Shown here one piece after another: positions 44,488-54,228 of a DNA stretch of 64,000 nucleotides. Each line of letters starts with the position of its first letter. The first letter of the stretch is position 1. Origin of the DNA: Acidihalobacter aeolianus (GTDB lineage Bacteria > Pseudomonadota > Gammaproteobacteria > DSM-5130 > Acidihalobacteraceae); NCBI RefSeq assembly GCF_001753165.1, contig NZ_CP017448.1:1878462-1942461 (forward strand), written 5' to 3'. Below the pieces are notes generated by a model. That model saw nothing but the letters and a program-made list of their open reading frames with translations. It did not search any database and was not told the origin of the DNA. The translations under genes and the position numbers were made by a program.

Positions 44488-46332
44488 ATGCCGCGCGAAG
44501 CGGAATTCACGCTCTGGTCGCTGCGCACCTACTTGCGCCCGCACCGCCGCGCCCTGGCGGCCGCAGCCGCCGGGATGAGTCTGCGCGCAGGCGTGCTGTT
44601 GCTGATCCCCTGGCCGCTCAAATTCATTATCGACAGCGTCCTGTTCCGCCATCCGCTGCCGGCCTGGATGGCGGGCTGGCTGCCCGACCCTGTGCTGCAT
44701 CGCGTTGCCCTGCTCGATGCCCTGGCTGTGATCATGATCGCACTGGGTCTACTCGACATGCTGCTCGCCATCGTGGGCAACCGCCTGCTGCTGGTGGCCG
44801 GTCAGCGGGCCGTATTCGAGCTGCGCCGCGACCTTTTCGCACACCTGCAGCGCCTGTCGCTCGCCTTTCACCGGCGCCGCCGTAGCGGCGAGGTTGCCAG
44901 TCGGCTCAACGGCGACATCCAGTCGCTGCAGAATCTTGTCACCACCGTCGGTAGCGGCGTGTTCGCGCACCTGCTCACCCTCGTGGGCATGGTGACGATC
45001 ATGCTGGTGATCGACTGGCGCTATGCGCTGATCGTGCTCGCCGCCGGCCCGCTGCTGCTGTGGCTGATGCAGCGCTACAGCCAACGGCTCAAGCGCGCGC
45101 TGCGCCAGGCGCGCAACCGCGAAGGCGAGCTCTCCGGTCTGATCCAGGAAATCATGACCGCCCTGCCCATCGTGCAGGCCTACGGACGCCACACGCACGA
45201 GGACGACCGCTTCGGACAGCATGCAGGACAAAGCCTGGAGGCCACCATCGAGGCCAGCGACCTGCAGAACCGCTTTGCCCCACTGGTCGCCGGCGGGATC
45301 GCCATGACCACCGCGCTCGCCACCTGGTATGGCGCGATCCAAGTCCTGCACGGACGCATCACCGCCGGCGAACTGCTGGTCTTTCTCGCCTATCTGCGCG
45401 GCATGGCCGCCCCGCTGCGCCAGTTCGCCAAGTCGGCCGGCGTGATCAGCAAGGGGCAGGTCGCGGCCGAACGCCTGGGCGACATCTTCCATGAGGCGCC
45501 CGAGATCAGGAACCGCCCCGGTGCACTGCGTCCCGAACGCAGCCGTGGCGCCATTCGCCTGGAAAACGTGTCATTCGCCTACCGCGAGGCCCGCCCCATC
45601 CTGCACGAGATCGAACTCGACATCGCCCCCGGACAGACCGTAGCCCTGGTCGGCGCGACCGGCGCCGGCAAGAGCACGCTCGCGACACTGGTGCCGCGCT
45701 TGCACGATCCCGTGACCGGGCGCGTGCTGCTGGACGGACACGACCTGCGCGATCTCGATCTCGACTACCTGCGCGATCAGATCGCCCTCGTGCTGCAGGA
45801 GCCGCTGCTGCTGCAGGGCAGCGTGTGGGAAAACATCGCCTACGGGCGCGACGGCGCCACGCGCGACGATGCGATGGCCGCCGCGCGCGCGGCCGGCATC
45901 GACGACATGATCCGATCCCTGCCCCAGGGCTTCGACACGCCCGTCGGCGAGCGCGGCGCCGGGCTTTCCGGCGGCCAGCGCCAGTGCGTCTCCATCGCCC
46001 GCGCGATGCTGCGCGACGCCCCCGTGGTGCTTCTCGACGAGCCCACCAGTGCGCTCGACGCCTTTGCCGAACGCCGCGTGACGGCCGCCCTGCAGCGCCT
46101 TACGCAAGGCCGCACCACGCTGATCATCGCCCACCGCCTGGCCACCATCGCCGATGCCGACGTCATCGTGGTGTTGGACGGCGGGCGTATCGTCGAGCGC
46201 GGGCGCCACGCCGAGCTGCTGCAGCAAAACGGCGCCTATGCGGCCCTGTGGCGCGACGATTCGCTGGCTCGCGGAGCCGAGGTAGTACCCATTCAGAGCA
46301 ACGACATTCAACGAGGGAGCATGCCGGCATGA
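44488..46332 (+). CDS. MsbA-like fused ABC exporter of the polysaccharide cluster
   Basis: A 614-residue half-transporter that should work as a homodimer in the inner membrane. The six-helix domain (about 20-330) includes [20 protein letters not shown]. The ATPase has Walker [11 protein letters not shown]-loop [17 protein letters not shown], signature [16 protein letters not shown], Walker [13 protein letters not shown] and H-loop IAHRL. ATG at 44488 is chosen to avoid overlap with the transferase gene. The TGA overlaps ugd as ATGA. Its place between glycosyltransferases and nucleotide-sugar dehydrogenases suggests it moves a lipid-linked sugar or a polysaccharide precursor, though this class also exports peptides and lipids. 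Confidence 0.9.
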   Translation: MPREAEFTLWSLRTYLRPHRRALAAAAAGMSLRAGVLLLIPWPLKFIIDSVLFRHPLPAWMAGWLPDPVLHRVALLDALAVIMIALGLLDMLLAIVGNRLLLVAGQRAVFELRRDLFAHLQRLSLAFHRRRRSGEVASRLNGDIQSLQNLVTTVGSGVFAHLLTLVGMVTIMLVIDWRYALIVLAAGPLLLWLMQRYSQRLKRALRQARNREGELSGLIQEIMTALPIVQAYGRHTHEDDRFGQHAGQSLEATIEASDLQNRFAPLVAGGIAMTTALATWYGAIQVLHGRITAGELLVFLAYLRGMAAPLRQFAKSAGVISKGQVAAERLGDIFHEAPEIRNRPGALRPERSRGAIRLENVSFAYREARPILHEIELDIAPGQTVALVGATGAGKSTLATLVPRLHDPVTGRVLLDGHDLRDLDLDYLRDQIALVLQEPLLLQGSVWENIAYGRDGATRDDAMAAARAAGIDDMIRSLPQGFDTPVGERGAGLSGGQRQCVSIARAMLRDAPVVLLDEPTSALDAFAERRVTAALQRLTQGRTTLIIAHRLATIADADVIVVLDGGRIVERGRHAELLQQNGAYAALWRDDSLARGAEVVPIQSNDIQRGSMPA

Positions 46333-47705
46333 AGATCACGATATACGGATCGGGTTACGTAGGGCTGGTGACAGGGGCGTGTCTGGCCCAGGTGGGCAAT
46401 CACGTGCTCTGCGTCGACGTCGATCCCGACAAGATCCGGCGCCTCGAACAGGGCGACATCCCCATCTACGAGCCCGGCCTCGACAAGCTCGTGCGCGACA
46501 ACGCCGCCGCCGGCCGCCTGCGCTTCACCCTCGACGCCGCCGAGGGCGTCAAGCATGGCCTGTTCCAGTTCATCGCCGTCGGCACCCCGCCCGACGAGGA
46601 CGGCTCGGCCGATCTGCGCCATGTCCTTGAGGTCGCCCGTACCGTCGGACGCCACATGGACGAGTATCGGGTGGTGATCAACAAGTCGACCGTGCCCGTG
46701 GGCACCGCCGACCGTGTCCGCGCGGCCCTCGCCGAGGCCCTCGCCGCGCGCGGGGTGACGGCGGAGTTCGATGTGGTCTCGAATCCGGAGTTCCTCAAGG
46801 AGGGCGCGGCCATCGAGGACTTCATGAAGCCCGACCGCATCGTGGTCGGCACGGACAATCCGCGCACCGGCGAGCTGATGCGGGCGCTGTATGCGCCCTT
46901 CAACCGCAGCCACGAGCGCGTGGTGCTGATGGATGTGCGTTCGGCCGAGCTGACCAAGTACGCGGCCAATGCCCTGCTGGCCACCAAGATCAGTTTCATG
47001 AACGAGCTGGCCAATCTGGCCGAGCGCCTGGGCGCGGACATCGAGGCGGTGCGCGTGGGCATCGGCTCGGACCCGCGTATCGGCTATCACTTCATCTATC
47101 CGGGCTGCGGCTACGGCGGCTCGTGCTTCCCCAAGGACGTGAAGGCCCTGGAGCGCACGGCGCGCGGCAGCGGCTATCAGGCCGAGCTGCTGGCCGCAGT
47201 GGAGTCGGTCAACGAGCGCCAGAAGCAGCGCCTGTTCGAGAAGCTGCACGCGCACTTCGACGGCAACCTCAAGGGCCGCAGCTTCGCCCTCTGGGGCCTG
47301 GCCTTCAAGCCCAACACCGACGACATGCGCGAGGCCCCCAGCCGCACCCTGATGGAGGCGTTGTGGGACGCCGGTGCCCGTGTGCAGGCCTATGACCCGG
47401 TCGCCATGCACGAGTGCCGTCGGATCTACGGCGAACGGCCCGATCTTGCCCTGTGCGACAGCCCCGAGGACACCCTGGAGGGCGCCGACGCGCTGCTCAT
47501 CGTCACCGAGTGGACTCACTTCCGCAGTCCCGACTTCGACCTCATCAAACAAAAACTCGCCCACCCCCTCATCCTCGACGGCCGCAACCTCTACGACCCC
47601 AAACTCCTACAGCAGCTCGGCTTCCAATACCTCGCCATCGGTAGGGGGGGAAATCCGCGTGAAACGGTGGCTGCGTCGCGGGCGGAACTGCGCCCTACCG
47701 GATGA
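46329..47705 (+). CDS. ugd: UDP-glucose 6-dehydrogenase with element-encoded C-terminal tail
   Basis: Oxidises UDP-glucose to UDP-glucuronate with two NAD, in 458 residues. The N-terminal Rossmann motif is [15 protein letters not shown], followed by [42 protein letters not shown] and the catalytic-Cys segment [10 protein letters not shown] (Cys266). The C-terminal domain has [20 protein letters not shown] at 46329 overlaps the exporter stop. Family members normally end soon after the YLAIG stretch; here about 21 more residues follow, encoded by a palindromic element at 47639-47700. The enzyme core is complete. It supplies UDP-glucuronate for the surrounding polysaccharide genes. Confidence 0.94.
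   Translation: MKITIYGSGYVGLVTGACLAQVGNHVLCVDVDPDKIRRLEQGDIPIYEPGLDKLVRDNAAAGRLRFTLDAAEGVKHGLFQFIAVGTPPDEDGSADLRHVLEVARTVGRHMDEYRVVINKSTVPVGTADRVRAALAEALAARGVTAEFDVVSNPEFLKEGAAIEDFMKPDRIVVGTDNPRTGELMRALYAPFNRSHERVVLMDVRSAELTKYAANALLATKISFMNELANLAERLGADIEAVRVGIGSDPRIGYHFIYPGCGYGGSCFPKDVKALERTARGSGYQAELLAAVESVNERQKQRLFEKLHAHFDGNLKGRSFALWGLAFKPNTDDMREAPSRTLMEALWDAGARVQAYDPVAMHECRRIYGERPDLALCDSPEDTLEGADALLIVTEWTHFRSPDFDLIKQKLAHPLILDGRNLYDPKLLQQLGFQYLAIGRGGNPRETVAASRAELRPTG
47639..47700. repeat. REP-like palindromic element at the 3' end of ugd
   Basis: A 62-base imperfect inverted repeat: the outer eight bases CGGTAGGG and CCCTACCG pair exactly, and the inner arms continue imperfectly (GAAATCCGC with GGCGGAACT). 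The left arm includes a G7 run. The shape and wording resemble intergenic palindromic repeats seen in many gammaproteobacterial genomes, which usually sit between genes. Here it provides the last codons and shifts the stop of ugd. Only one copy is seen in this window. Confidence 0.6.
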
Positions 47706-47822
47706 ACCGAAAGTCTGCATCGAGATGCAACCCTTTCGCTGTGCTCGACGTGTAGATCTTCAAGTGACATTCGATCATCCCATGCATCAGCGACACAGCA
47801 GCAGGCTGGAGGCGACACCGCA

Positions 47823-49340
47823 ATGAATTCGCAAGCGTCAACCGTTTCGCGCAATCCGGCCGGCGCGCCGCCGGCAGCCCACAGCGGTCACCAGGCAGCT
47901 GCGGCATCCGGCAACCACTGCGGGCACCAGCAGCGCGCCTCGATCCGCTACCTGCACGGCAACGACTGGGTATCGCTATGCCTCGACTGCTGGCGTCGGC
48001 AGCGCAGCAACGTGGTCCCGCGCGGGCTGCAGCCCATCTCGCGCCCTGCCGGCGCCGTCGCCACCTACCCCGAGGCCGGCTACCCCGTAGCCAGCTGGCA
48101 GGACGGTTGGACCACAGAACGAGGGTTTAGCCGCGGCGTACCGCACCCCAGGCCACGGCGGGTGATGCTGTATTCGCACGACACCTTCGGCCTTGGTCAT
48201 CTGCGCCGCAACCTTGCCATCGCACGCCAACTGCTGGCCATGCCCGGACGTTTCGAAGTGCTGCTGCTCACCGGCTCGCCGATGCAGGACAGCTGGCCGC
48301 TACCGCCCGGGTTGACCGTGCGTGCGCTGCCGCCGGTGGTCAAACTCGGCGACGAGCACTACGGTCCACGCGATCACGCCAAGAATTTCGCCCTGCTCAA
48401 GGGCCATCGCGAAGCATTGATCCTGGAAGCCGCACTCTCCTTCCGCCCCGACGTGTTCCTGGTCGACCACGCGCCCATCGGCATGGGCGGCGAGCTGCTG
48501 CCGACGCTCGCCCTGCTGCAGGAGGACTACCCGGACACCCGTCTGGTCCTCGGCATGCGCGACATCATCGACGCCCCGGCGGCGACCCGCCAGGTGTGGC
48601 AGGAGCAAGGCATTCACGACATCCTCGAGCGGGTCTACGACCGGGTTCTGGTGTATGGCCGCGAGGACTGGTTCGACGTCGTCGCTTCCTATGAGATACC
48701 TGAACCCGTGGCGCGCAAAATCCGCTACTGCGGCTACGTCTGCAATGACCCCTCTCCCGAATCCATCGCCCCCGCGCTACCGCCCGTACTGTCTGGCAGA
48801 CAGCGCGTGCTGATCACGGTGGGCGGCGGCGGCGACGGCGCGTGCATCATCGAGGCTTATCTGCAGGCACTGCGCGAGCACGGCGGCTTCGGCTGCCAGA
48901 GCCTGATCGTGCCCGGGCCGCTGATGGACCCGACTGAGCGCGCGCGCCTTGAGGCCATGGCCGCCGAATGTCAGGACACACACTTCATCGATGGCGCGAC
49001 CGACATGCTCCCCCTGATGGGCGAATGCAGTCTGGTGATCGCCATGGCCGGCTACAACACCAGCTCGGAAATTCTGTCTCTGGGCTGCAAGGCCATACTG
49101 GTGCCGCGTGCCCGTCCACGTGCGGAACAGCGGCTGCGCTCCGAAATGTTGGCGCGCTTCGGTCTGGTCGACCGCGTCGACCCGGACGGCGACCTGGTCG
49201 AACAGCTCGGGCGGCTGGTGCCGCATGCCCTCGACATCGAGGACCGTCATCGCACACCGTTTCCGCTGGAGGGCGCCGCGCGCGTGGCCGAGGAACTCCT
49301 CGCTCTCTGCCCGCGCAGCGAAGCGATGCTGGAAGCCTGA
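47823..49340 (+). CDS. COG4671-type predicted glycosyltransferase with Cys/His N-terminal segment
   Basis: A 505-residue GT-B protein with a MurG-like C-terminal fold. From about residue 113, RVMLYSHDTFGLGHLRRNLAI in two parts matches COG4671 predicted glycosyltransferases, with LVLGMRDIIDAP, YDRVLVYGREDWFD, KIRYCGYVCND, VLITVGGGGDG and MAGYNTSSEILSLG. The first 110 residues are extra: a low-complexity Ala/Gly/His stretch, then Cys33-x-His35 and Cys53-x-x-Cys56 around RYLHGNDWVSL, a possible zinc-binding knuckle. The gene sits 117 bases after ugd and 26 bases before the second dehydrogenase. Its place suggests transfer of a uronic or related sugar, but the substrate is unknown. Confidence 0.85.
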   Translation: MNSQASTVSRNPAGAPPAAHSGHQAAAASGNHCGHQQRASIRYLHGNDWVSLCLDCWRRQRSNVVPRGLQPISRPAGAVATYPEAGYPVASWQDGWTTERGFSRGVPHPRPRRVMLYSHDTFGLGHLRRNLAIARQLLAMPGRFEVLLLTGSPMQDSWPLPPGLTVRALPPVVKLGDEHYGPRDHAKNFALLKGHREALILEAALSFRPDVFLVDHAPIGMGGELLPTLALLQEDYPDTRLVLGMRDIIDAPAATRQVWQEQGIHDILERVYDRVLVYGREDWFDVVASYEIPEPVARKIRYCGYVCNDPSPESIAPALPPVLSGRQRVLITVGGGGDGACIIEAYLQALREHGGFGCQSLIVPGPLMDPTERARLEAMAAECQDTHFIDGATDMLPLMGECSLVIAMAGYNTSSEILSLGCKAILVPRARPRAEQRLRSEMLARFGLVDRVDPDGDLVEQLGRLVPHALDIEDRHRTPFPLEGAARVAEELLALCPRSEAMLEA

Positions 49341-49366
49341 GGACGTAGCCGGCGAGGACATAGTCA

Positions 49367-50668
49367 ATGGCGCAGCACGCCTTCATCGTAGGCCTGGGAC
49401 ACGTCGGTCTAGCCACTGCGGTCTGTCTGACCCGACTGGGCTGCCGGGTCACCGCACACGATCACGACGCCGACCGCCTCGACGCGCTGGCAAGCGGCTG
49501 TCTGGAAAGCGACGAGCCCGAACTGATCGCGGCTTTCACGGATGCCCTGGCAGACGGCAGCATCTCGCTGACCCGCGACGCGCATGCCGACGAAGCGGTG
49601 GATTTCGTCTTCGCCTGCATCGGCACGCCGCTGCGCGTCGACGGACGACCTGCCACCAGCGACCTGCGCCGAACCGTAACTGAAATTGCCCAACGCACAC
49701 CCGGCGACTTTACTGTGGTGCTCAAGTCAGTGCCCCCGCCCGGCGGTGCGTATATCCGCCTGCAGGCCGCTCTGCATCGCCTGCGCACAAGCGATCGGCG
49801 CCTGCCCGTCGCCATTACGCCCGAGTTTCCTCGTCGCGGTCAGGCCCTGCGCGACATCACGCAACCCGACCGGATCGTGATCGGCTGCGACGATGCCGAT
49901 GCCGCCAACGCCCTAGCCCGACTCTACGCTCCGCTGCGCAGCCCCACCCTGCTCGTTTCCCCCGCCTCCGCGCAACTGATCAAGTACGCCTCCAACGCCT
50001 TTTTCGCGACGAAAATCTCCTTCGTTAACGAGATCGCCCAGCTCGCGCGCCTGACCGGCGCCGACGTTCGCTCCGTGGCCGAAGGCATGGCGCTCGACCC
50101 GCGCATCGGCGCCGATTTCATCGAACCGGGTCTGGGCTACGGCGGCGACTGCCTGCCGCGCGAGGTCCGCGCCCTGGACCGGCTCGTACCGGACGAAACA
50201 CCGGGGCTGCTGCGCGCCACACTCGCCGTCAACGCGCGGCAGCGCCAGGCCGTGATCCGCACCCTGCACGACGCCCTCGGCAACCTCCGCGGCCGGCAGA
50301 TCTGCGTGTTCGGGCTGTCCTTCAAGGCTGGCACCGGCGACGTGCGCGAGGCGCCCGGACTCGCGGTGATCGATGCCTTGCGCCGTGGCGGCGCCCAGGT
50401 GCGCGCCTATGACCCCCGTGCCGGCTCCGCCGCACGCCTGGCCCGTCCGCCCGACGCACAGCTGCACCACTTCGACGACGCCTATACCGCCGCCGCCGGC
50501 GCCGAGGCCGTGGTCATCGCCACCGACTGGCCGGAATTCCGCACGCTCGACTGGGATGGCATCGCCGGTACGCTCAGCGGCGCGCGCGTGGTGGTCGACG
50601 GGCGCAACCTGCTCGAGGGCGAGCGTCTGCGTGCCCTGGGTCTGTGCTTCATTCCTCTGGCCGGGTAA
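49367..50668 (+). CDS. second nucleotide-sugar (UDP-glucose/GDP-mannose) dehydrogenase
   Basis: A 433-residue member of the UDP-glucose/GDP-mannose dehydrogenase family. Rossmann motif IVGLGHVGLATAVCLTRLG, central QLIKYASNAFFATKISFVNE, the catalytic Cys in GLGYGGDCLPRE (Cys262) and C-terminal FGLSFKAGTGDVREAPG are all intact. Compared with the ugd at 46.3 kb, the usual NPEFLREG segment reads TPEFPRRG and the early STVPVGT segment reads KSVPPPGG, so it is diverged and may use another UDP- or GDP-hexose. Four bases separate it from the next gene. Two such enzymes in one cluster are unusual unless their substrates differ. Confidence 0.9.
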   Translation: MAQHAFIVGLGHVGLATAVCLTRLGCRVTAHDHDADRLDALASGCLESDEPELIAAFTDALADGSISLTRDAHADEAVDFVFACIGTPLRVDGRPATSDLRRTVTEIAQRTPGDFTVVLKSVPPPGGAYIRLQAALHRLRTSDRRLPVAITPEFPRRGQALRDITQPDRIVIGCDDADAANALARLYAPLRSPTLLVSPASAQLIKYASNAFFATKISFVNEIAQLARLTGADVRSVAEGMALDPRIGADFIEPGLGYGGDCLPREVRALDRLVPDETPGLLRATLAVNARQRQAVIRTLHDALGNLRGRQICVFGLSFKAGTGDVREAPGLAVIDALRRGGAQVRAYDPRAGSAARLARPPDAQLHHFDDAYTAAAGAEAVVIATDWPEFRTLDWDGIAGTLSGARVVVDGRNLLEGERLRALGLCFIPLAG

Positions 50669-50671
50669 CGC

Positions 50672-51526
50672 ATGCCCACGACACCGCTCACACCGTTCCT
50701 GCGCGCCTACGCACTGCTGCTCCCGATTCTCCTGCTGGTTCTGCCGCAAGCCGCACGCGCCAATCCCTGGACTCCGCCGGACGGCAGCAACACGCTCAAT
50801 TTCCAGTACCGGGACTACAGCGCCGACCGCAGCTTCCCGCAGGGCACCTTCGGCACCGCCACACAGCCATCGAGCAGCCGCTATCTCAAGCAGGAACTGC
50901 GCATCACCGGTCACGCCGCGCTCAGCCCGCATTGGCTGGTGTTCTTCGACCTGCGCGCGGCACACATCGAGAAAATCAAGCACCGCAAGACCCTGACCGC
51001 CAGCGGGCCTGAGGATCAGCAACTCGGGTTCGCCCGGGTCTTCGATCTTGGCAGGGATACCGCCCAGGCCCTGGCCCTGAGCGCCATTCTCCCCACCGGC
51101 TCCGGAACCCTCGACCCCGCGCTGAGCACGGGCCAGCATGCGGTCGAAATGGATTACTGGCTGTGGCACAGCTTCGCCGCTGCGGGCGCGCCCCTGTTCC
51201 TCAGCTTGTCGCTCGGCCCGCGCGTGTTTCTCGAGGGCGGCGCCCCGCAGATCCGTTTCAGCGGCGTCGTCGGCGGTCCGTTTGCGCACCGCTGGTCCTG
51301 GGTCGGCAGCCTGTTCGTGTCGCGCACGCTGGGTCCGGATGGCGGCTACATCCCCGGAAATACCGCGCACAACGCCACCAACTACAACCTCCTGCGCCAG
51401 GGCATCGGCGTTTCCTATCGACTCACGCACGGCGTACGGCTGCGCCTGCTGTACGAGAAGGAGGTGGCCGGCGAGGCCCTGCATGCGGGGCAGCGCATCA
51501 CCCTCGGGCTGAGTCTGCGTGGTTGA
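50672..51526 (+). CDS. predicted outer-membrane beta-barrel protein of the polysaccharide cluster
   Basis: A 284-residue protein with a signal peptide (cleavage after Ala-Arg-Ala). The mature part has many alternating amphipathic strands (LKQELRITGHAAL, WLVFFDLRAAHIE, ALALSAILPTGSGTL, GVSYRLTHGVRLRLLYEKE) and ends in a strand with no final aromatic residue (ITLGLSLRG). I could not name a family. The segment LSAILPTGSG resembles outer-membrane MetA/phenol-pathway-type transport proteins. It begins four bases after the second dehydrogenase and overlaps the phosphatase gene by eight bases, so it belongs to the same operon and may help release or bind the polymer. Confidence 0.65.
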   Translation: MPTTPLTPFLRAYALLLPILLLVLPQAARANPWTPPDGSNTLNFQYRDYSADRSFPQGTFGTATQPSSSRYLKQELRITGHAALSPHWLVFFDLRAAHIEKIKHRKTLTASGPEDQQLGFARVFDLGRDTAQALALSAILPTGSGTLDPALSTGQHAVEMDYWLWHSFAAAGAPLFLSLSLGPRVFLEGGAPQIRFSGVVGGPFAHRWSWVGSLFVSRTLGPDGGYIPGNTAHNATNYNLLRQGIGVSYRLTHGVRLRLLYEKEVAGEALHAGQRITLGLSLRG

Positions 51527-52118
51527 GGCCGACACCGCGATAGGTCCTGCGCGCCTGATCCTGGTCCGGCATGGTCAGACCGAATGGAACCGGGAAGGCC
51601 GCTATCAGGGCCGGGTCGATACCGATCTGTCGGCAACCGGCTGGGAACAGGCCATGGCGCTGGGCGAACGGCTGGCGGACAGTGGCGCCAGGACCCTCGT
51701 CAGCAGCCCGCTGCGCCGGGCACGCGACACCGCGGTCTGCATCGGCCACACCCTGCGCCTCGACGTCGGATTCGACGAGCGCCTGTGCGAACTGGCCTAT
51801 GGCGACTGGGAGGGCCTGACCCAGGCCGAGGTCAAGGCACGCTGGCCGGATGCGCTGCGCCGCTGGAAGCGCGACCCCGATCTGCACCCTCCCGAAGGCG
51901 GTGAACCGCTGCCGGCCGCGGCCGACAGGGTCCGCCGTTGCCTCGACGAACTCGCCGCCGCGCCGACACCGGTCCTGGCCGTAACCCACGCCGGGGTCAT
52001 CCGGCTGGCCATGCTGCTCGCCGAACGGACCTCGCTCGCCGATTTCCGGCGCATCAGCGTCGACAACGCCGGGCTGTGCGCCCTGGACTGGCCGCCTGCC
52101 GTGACCTCCGTCATCTAG
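51519..52118 (+). CDS. histidine phosphatase (phosphoglycerate-mutase/CobC-like)
   Basis: A 199-residue cytoplasmic phosphatase of the histidine phosphatase superfamily. It shows the catalytic RHG motif LILVRHGQTEWNREGRYQG, the second-arginine segment SSPLRRARDTA, the acid ELAYGDWEG and the second histidine in VTHAGVIRLAML. This pattern suits alpha-ribazole phosphatase or a general phosphosugar phosphatase. GTG at 51519 overlaps the previous gene. No cobalamin genes are near, so a role with sugar phosphates is more likely. It closes the cluster. Confidence 0.9.
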   Translation: MVEADTAIGPARLILVRHGQTEWNREGRYQGRVDTDLSATGWEQAMALGERLADSGARTLVSSPLRRARDTAVCIGHTLRLDVGFDERLCELAYGDWEGLTQAEVKARWPDALRRWKRDPDLHPPEGGEPLPAAADRVRRCLDELAAAPTPVLAVTHAGVIRLAMLLAERTSLADFRRISVDNAGLCALDWPPAVTSVI

Positions 52119-52224
52119 GTTCGCGGCGTATTTCTGTTAAGCTTTTCTGCTCACCTACGGACCGCGTATCGCAGCGAATTGCTGCCGGGCACCGCACATC
52201 ACAATACCGAGGAGCGCGTCGACC

Positions 52225-54186
52225 ATGAGCGAAAACATCGAATCCGTCCTCCACGAGGATCGCGTATTCCAGCCCCCGCAGGACTTTGTCGCCGAGGCCC
52301 GGCTGAATGCCGAGAAACTCGCCGCCCTGCACCGCGAGGCCGCCGAGGACTATGAAGGCTTCTGGGCCCGGCAGGCACGCGAGGAGATCAGCTGGGAGAA
52401 GCCGTTCGGCGTGACCCTGGACGAATCGAACGCCCCGCATTATCAGTGGTTCTCCGACGGCCGCCTCAACGTCAGCTACAACTGCCTCGACCGCCACCTG
52501 GCCGAGCGCGGCGACAAGACCGCGATCATCTTCGAGGGTGAACCCGGCGACGTGCGCAAGTACACCTACCGCGAACTGCACGCCGAGGTCTGCCAGTTCG
52601 CCAACGCGCTCAAGGCACAGGGCATCCGCAAGGGCGACCGCGTGGTCGTCTACATGCCGATGATCGCCGAAGCGGTGATCGCCATGCAGGCCTGCGCGCG
52701 CATCGGCGCGACCCATTCCGTGGTCTTCGGCGGCTTCTCCGCCGAGGCCCTGCGCGACCGCGTCAACGACGCCGGCGCGCGCATGATCATCACCGCCGAC
52801 GGCGGTCACCGCAGCGGCAAGATCATTCCGCTCAAGACCGCGGTCGACGAGGCCATCGCGCACGGCACGCCCAGCGTGGAGAAGGTCATCGTGTTCGAGC
52901 GCACCCGCCATGGCGTACCGCTGGTCGAGGGGCGCGACGTGCTCTGGGACGACGCCCTCGCCGGCCAGCCGACGACCTGCGAACCCGAGTGGGTGGAGGC
53001 GGAACATCCGCTGTTCCTGCTCTACACCTCCGGTTCCACCGGCAAGCCCAAGGGCATCCAGCATTCCAGCGCGGGCTATCTGCTGCACGCCATCCTCACC
53101 AACAAGTGGGTCTTCGATCTGCACGATCGGGACGTGTTCTGGTGCACCGCCGACGTCGGCTGGATCACCGGGCACACCTACGTCGCCTACGGACCGCTGG
53201 CACTCGGCGCGACCCAGGTGATCTACGAGGGCGCACCGACGGTGCCGGACGGCGGGCGTTTCTGGAAGCTTGCGGCAGAGCATGCGGTCACCGTGTTCTA
53301 CACCGCGCCGACCGCGATCCGCGCACTGATGAAGCTCGGCGACGCCTTCCCCCAGTCCTACGACCTTTCCAAGCTGCGTCTGCTCGGTACCGTCGGCGAA
53401 CCGATCAATCCGGAGGCCTGGATGTGGTATCACCGCGTGATCGGCGGCGAGCGCTGCCCGATTGCCGACACCTGGTGGCAGACCGAAACCGGCGGGCACA
53501 TGATCGCGCCGATTCCCGGGGCGGTTGCGACCAAGCCCGGCTCCTGCACGCTGGCGCTGCCCGGTATCATGGCCGACGTGGTCGACGAGCACGGCGAGTC
53601 CATCGCCGAACCCAACCGCGGCGGCTATCTCGTCATCCGCAAACCCTGGCCGTCGATGCTGCGCACCGTGTGGGGCGACGACGAGCGTTACCGCAAGACC
53701 TACTGGGGCATGTTCGACGGCCGCTTCTATCTCGCCGGCGACAGCGCCCGCCGCGATGCGGACGGCTACTTCTGGATCATGGGCCGCGTCGACGACGTGC
53801 TCAACGTCTCCGGACACCGCCTCGGCACCATGGAAATCGAATCCGCCCTGGTCTCCCACGAGGCCGTGGCCGAGGCCGCCGTGGTCGGCCGCCCGCACGA
53901 GATCAAGGGCGAGGCCATCGTGGCCTACGTGATCCTGCGCGGCGAACGCCCCACCGGCGCCTCCGCCGAGGCCATGGCCAAGACCCTGCGCGACTGGGTT
54001 GCCAAGGAGATCGGACCGATCGCCAAGCCGGACGAAATCCGCTTCACCGAGGGCCTGCCCAAGACGCGTTCGGGCAAGATCATGCGTCGTCTGCTGCGCA
54101 CCATCGCCAAGGGCGAGGACATCACCTCGGACATTTCCACGCTCGAAAACGAGGCCGTCATCGCCCAGCTCCAGGGCAAGGCCTGA
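52225..54186 (+). CDS. acs: acetyl-CoA synthetase (AMP-forming)
   Basis: Activates acetate to acetyl-CoA through acetyl-AMP, 653 residues (E. coli Acs 652). ATP-binding [27 protein letters not shown], the hinge-region [20 protein letters not shown] and the C-terminal catalytic and acetylation-site lysine in [13 protein letters not shown] are present in order. The ATG is preceded by GAGGAG. It lies 106 bases after the phosphatase gene, so it probably has its own promoter; TATTTC and TTAAGC sequences there are not clear enough to assign. The Lys in the last motif is the usual target of Pat/CobB control. Confidence 0.96.
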   Translation: MSENIESVLHEDRVFQPPQDFVAEARLNAEKLAALHREAAEDYEGFWARQAREEISWEKPFGVTLDESNAPHYQWFSDGRLNVSYNCLDRHLAERGDKTAIIFEGEPGDVRKYTYRELHAEVCQFANALKAQGIRKGDRVVVYMPMIAEAVIAMQACARIGATHSVVFGGFSAEALRDRVNDAGARMIITADGGHRSGKIIPLKTAVDEAIAHGTPSVEKVIVFERTRHGVPLVEGRDVLWDDALAGQPTTCEPEWVEAEHPLFLLYTSGSTGKPKGIQHSSAGYLLHAILTNKWVFDLHDRDVFWCTADVGWITGHTYVAYGPLALGATQVIYEGAPTVPDGGRFWKLAAEHAVTVFYTAPTAIRALMKLGDAFPQSYDLSKLRLLGTVGEPINPEAWMWYHRVIGGERCPIADTWWQTETGGHMIAPIPGAVATKPGSCTLALPGIMADVVDEHGESIAEPNRGGYLVIRKPWPSMLRTVWGDDERYRKTYWGMFDGRFYLAGDSARRDADGYFWIMGRVDDVLNVSGHRLGTMEIESALVSHEAVAEAAVVGRPHEIKGEAIVAYVILRGERPTGASAEAMAKTLRDWVAKEIGPIAKPDEIRFTEGLPKTRSGKIMRRLLRTIAKGEDITSDISTLENEAVIAQLQGKA

Positions 54187-54228
54187 GACCGCGCGGGCGC
54201 AGCACAGACTACGCCCGCCAACGTTGCG

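Noticed and set aside
54194-54221. Short inverted repeat after acs (GCGGGCG and CGCCCGC)
   Set aside because: Only seven base pairs with a 12-base loop and no T-run; too weak to call a terminator.
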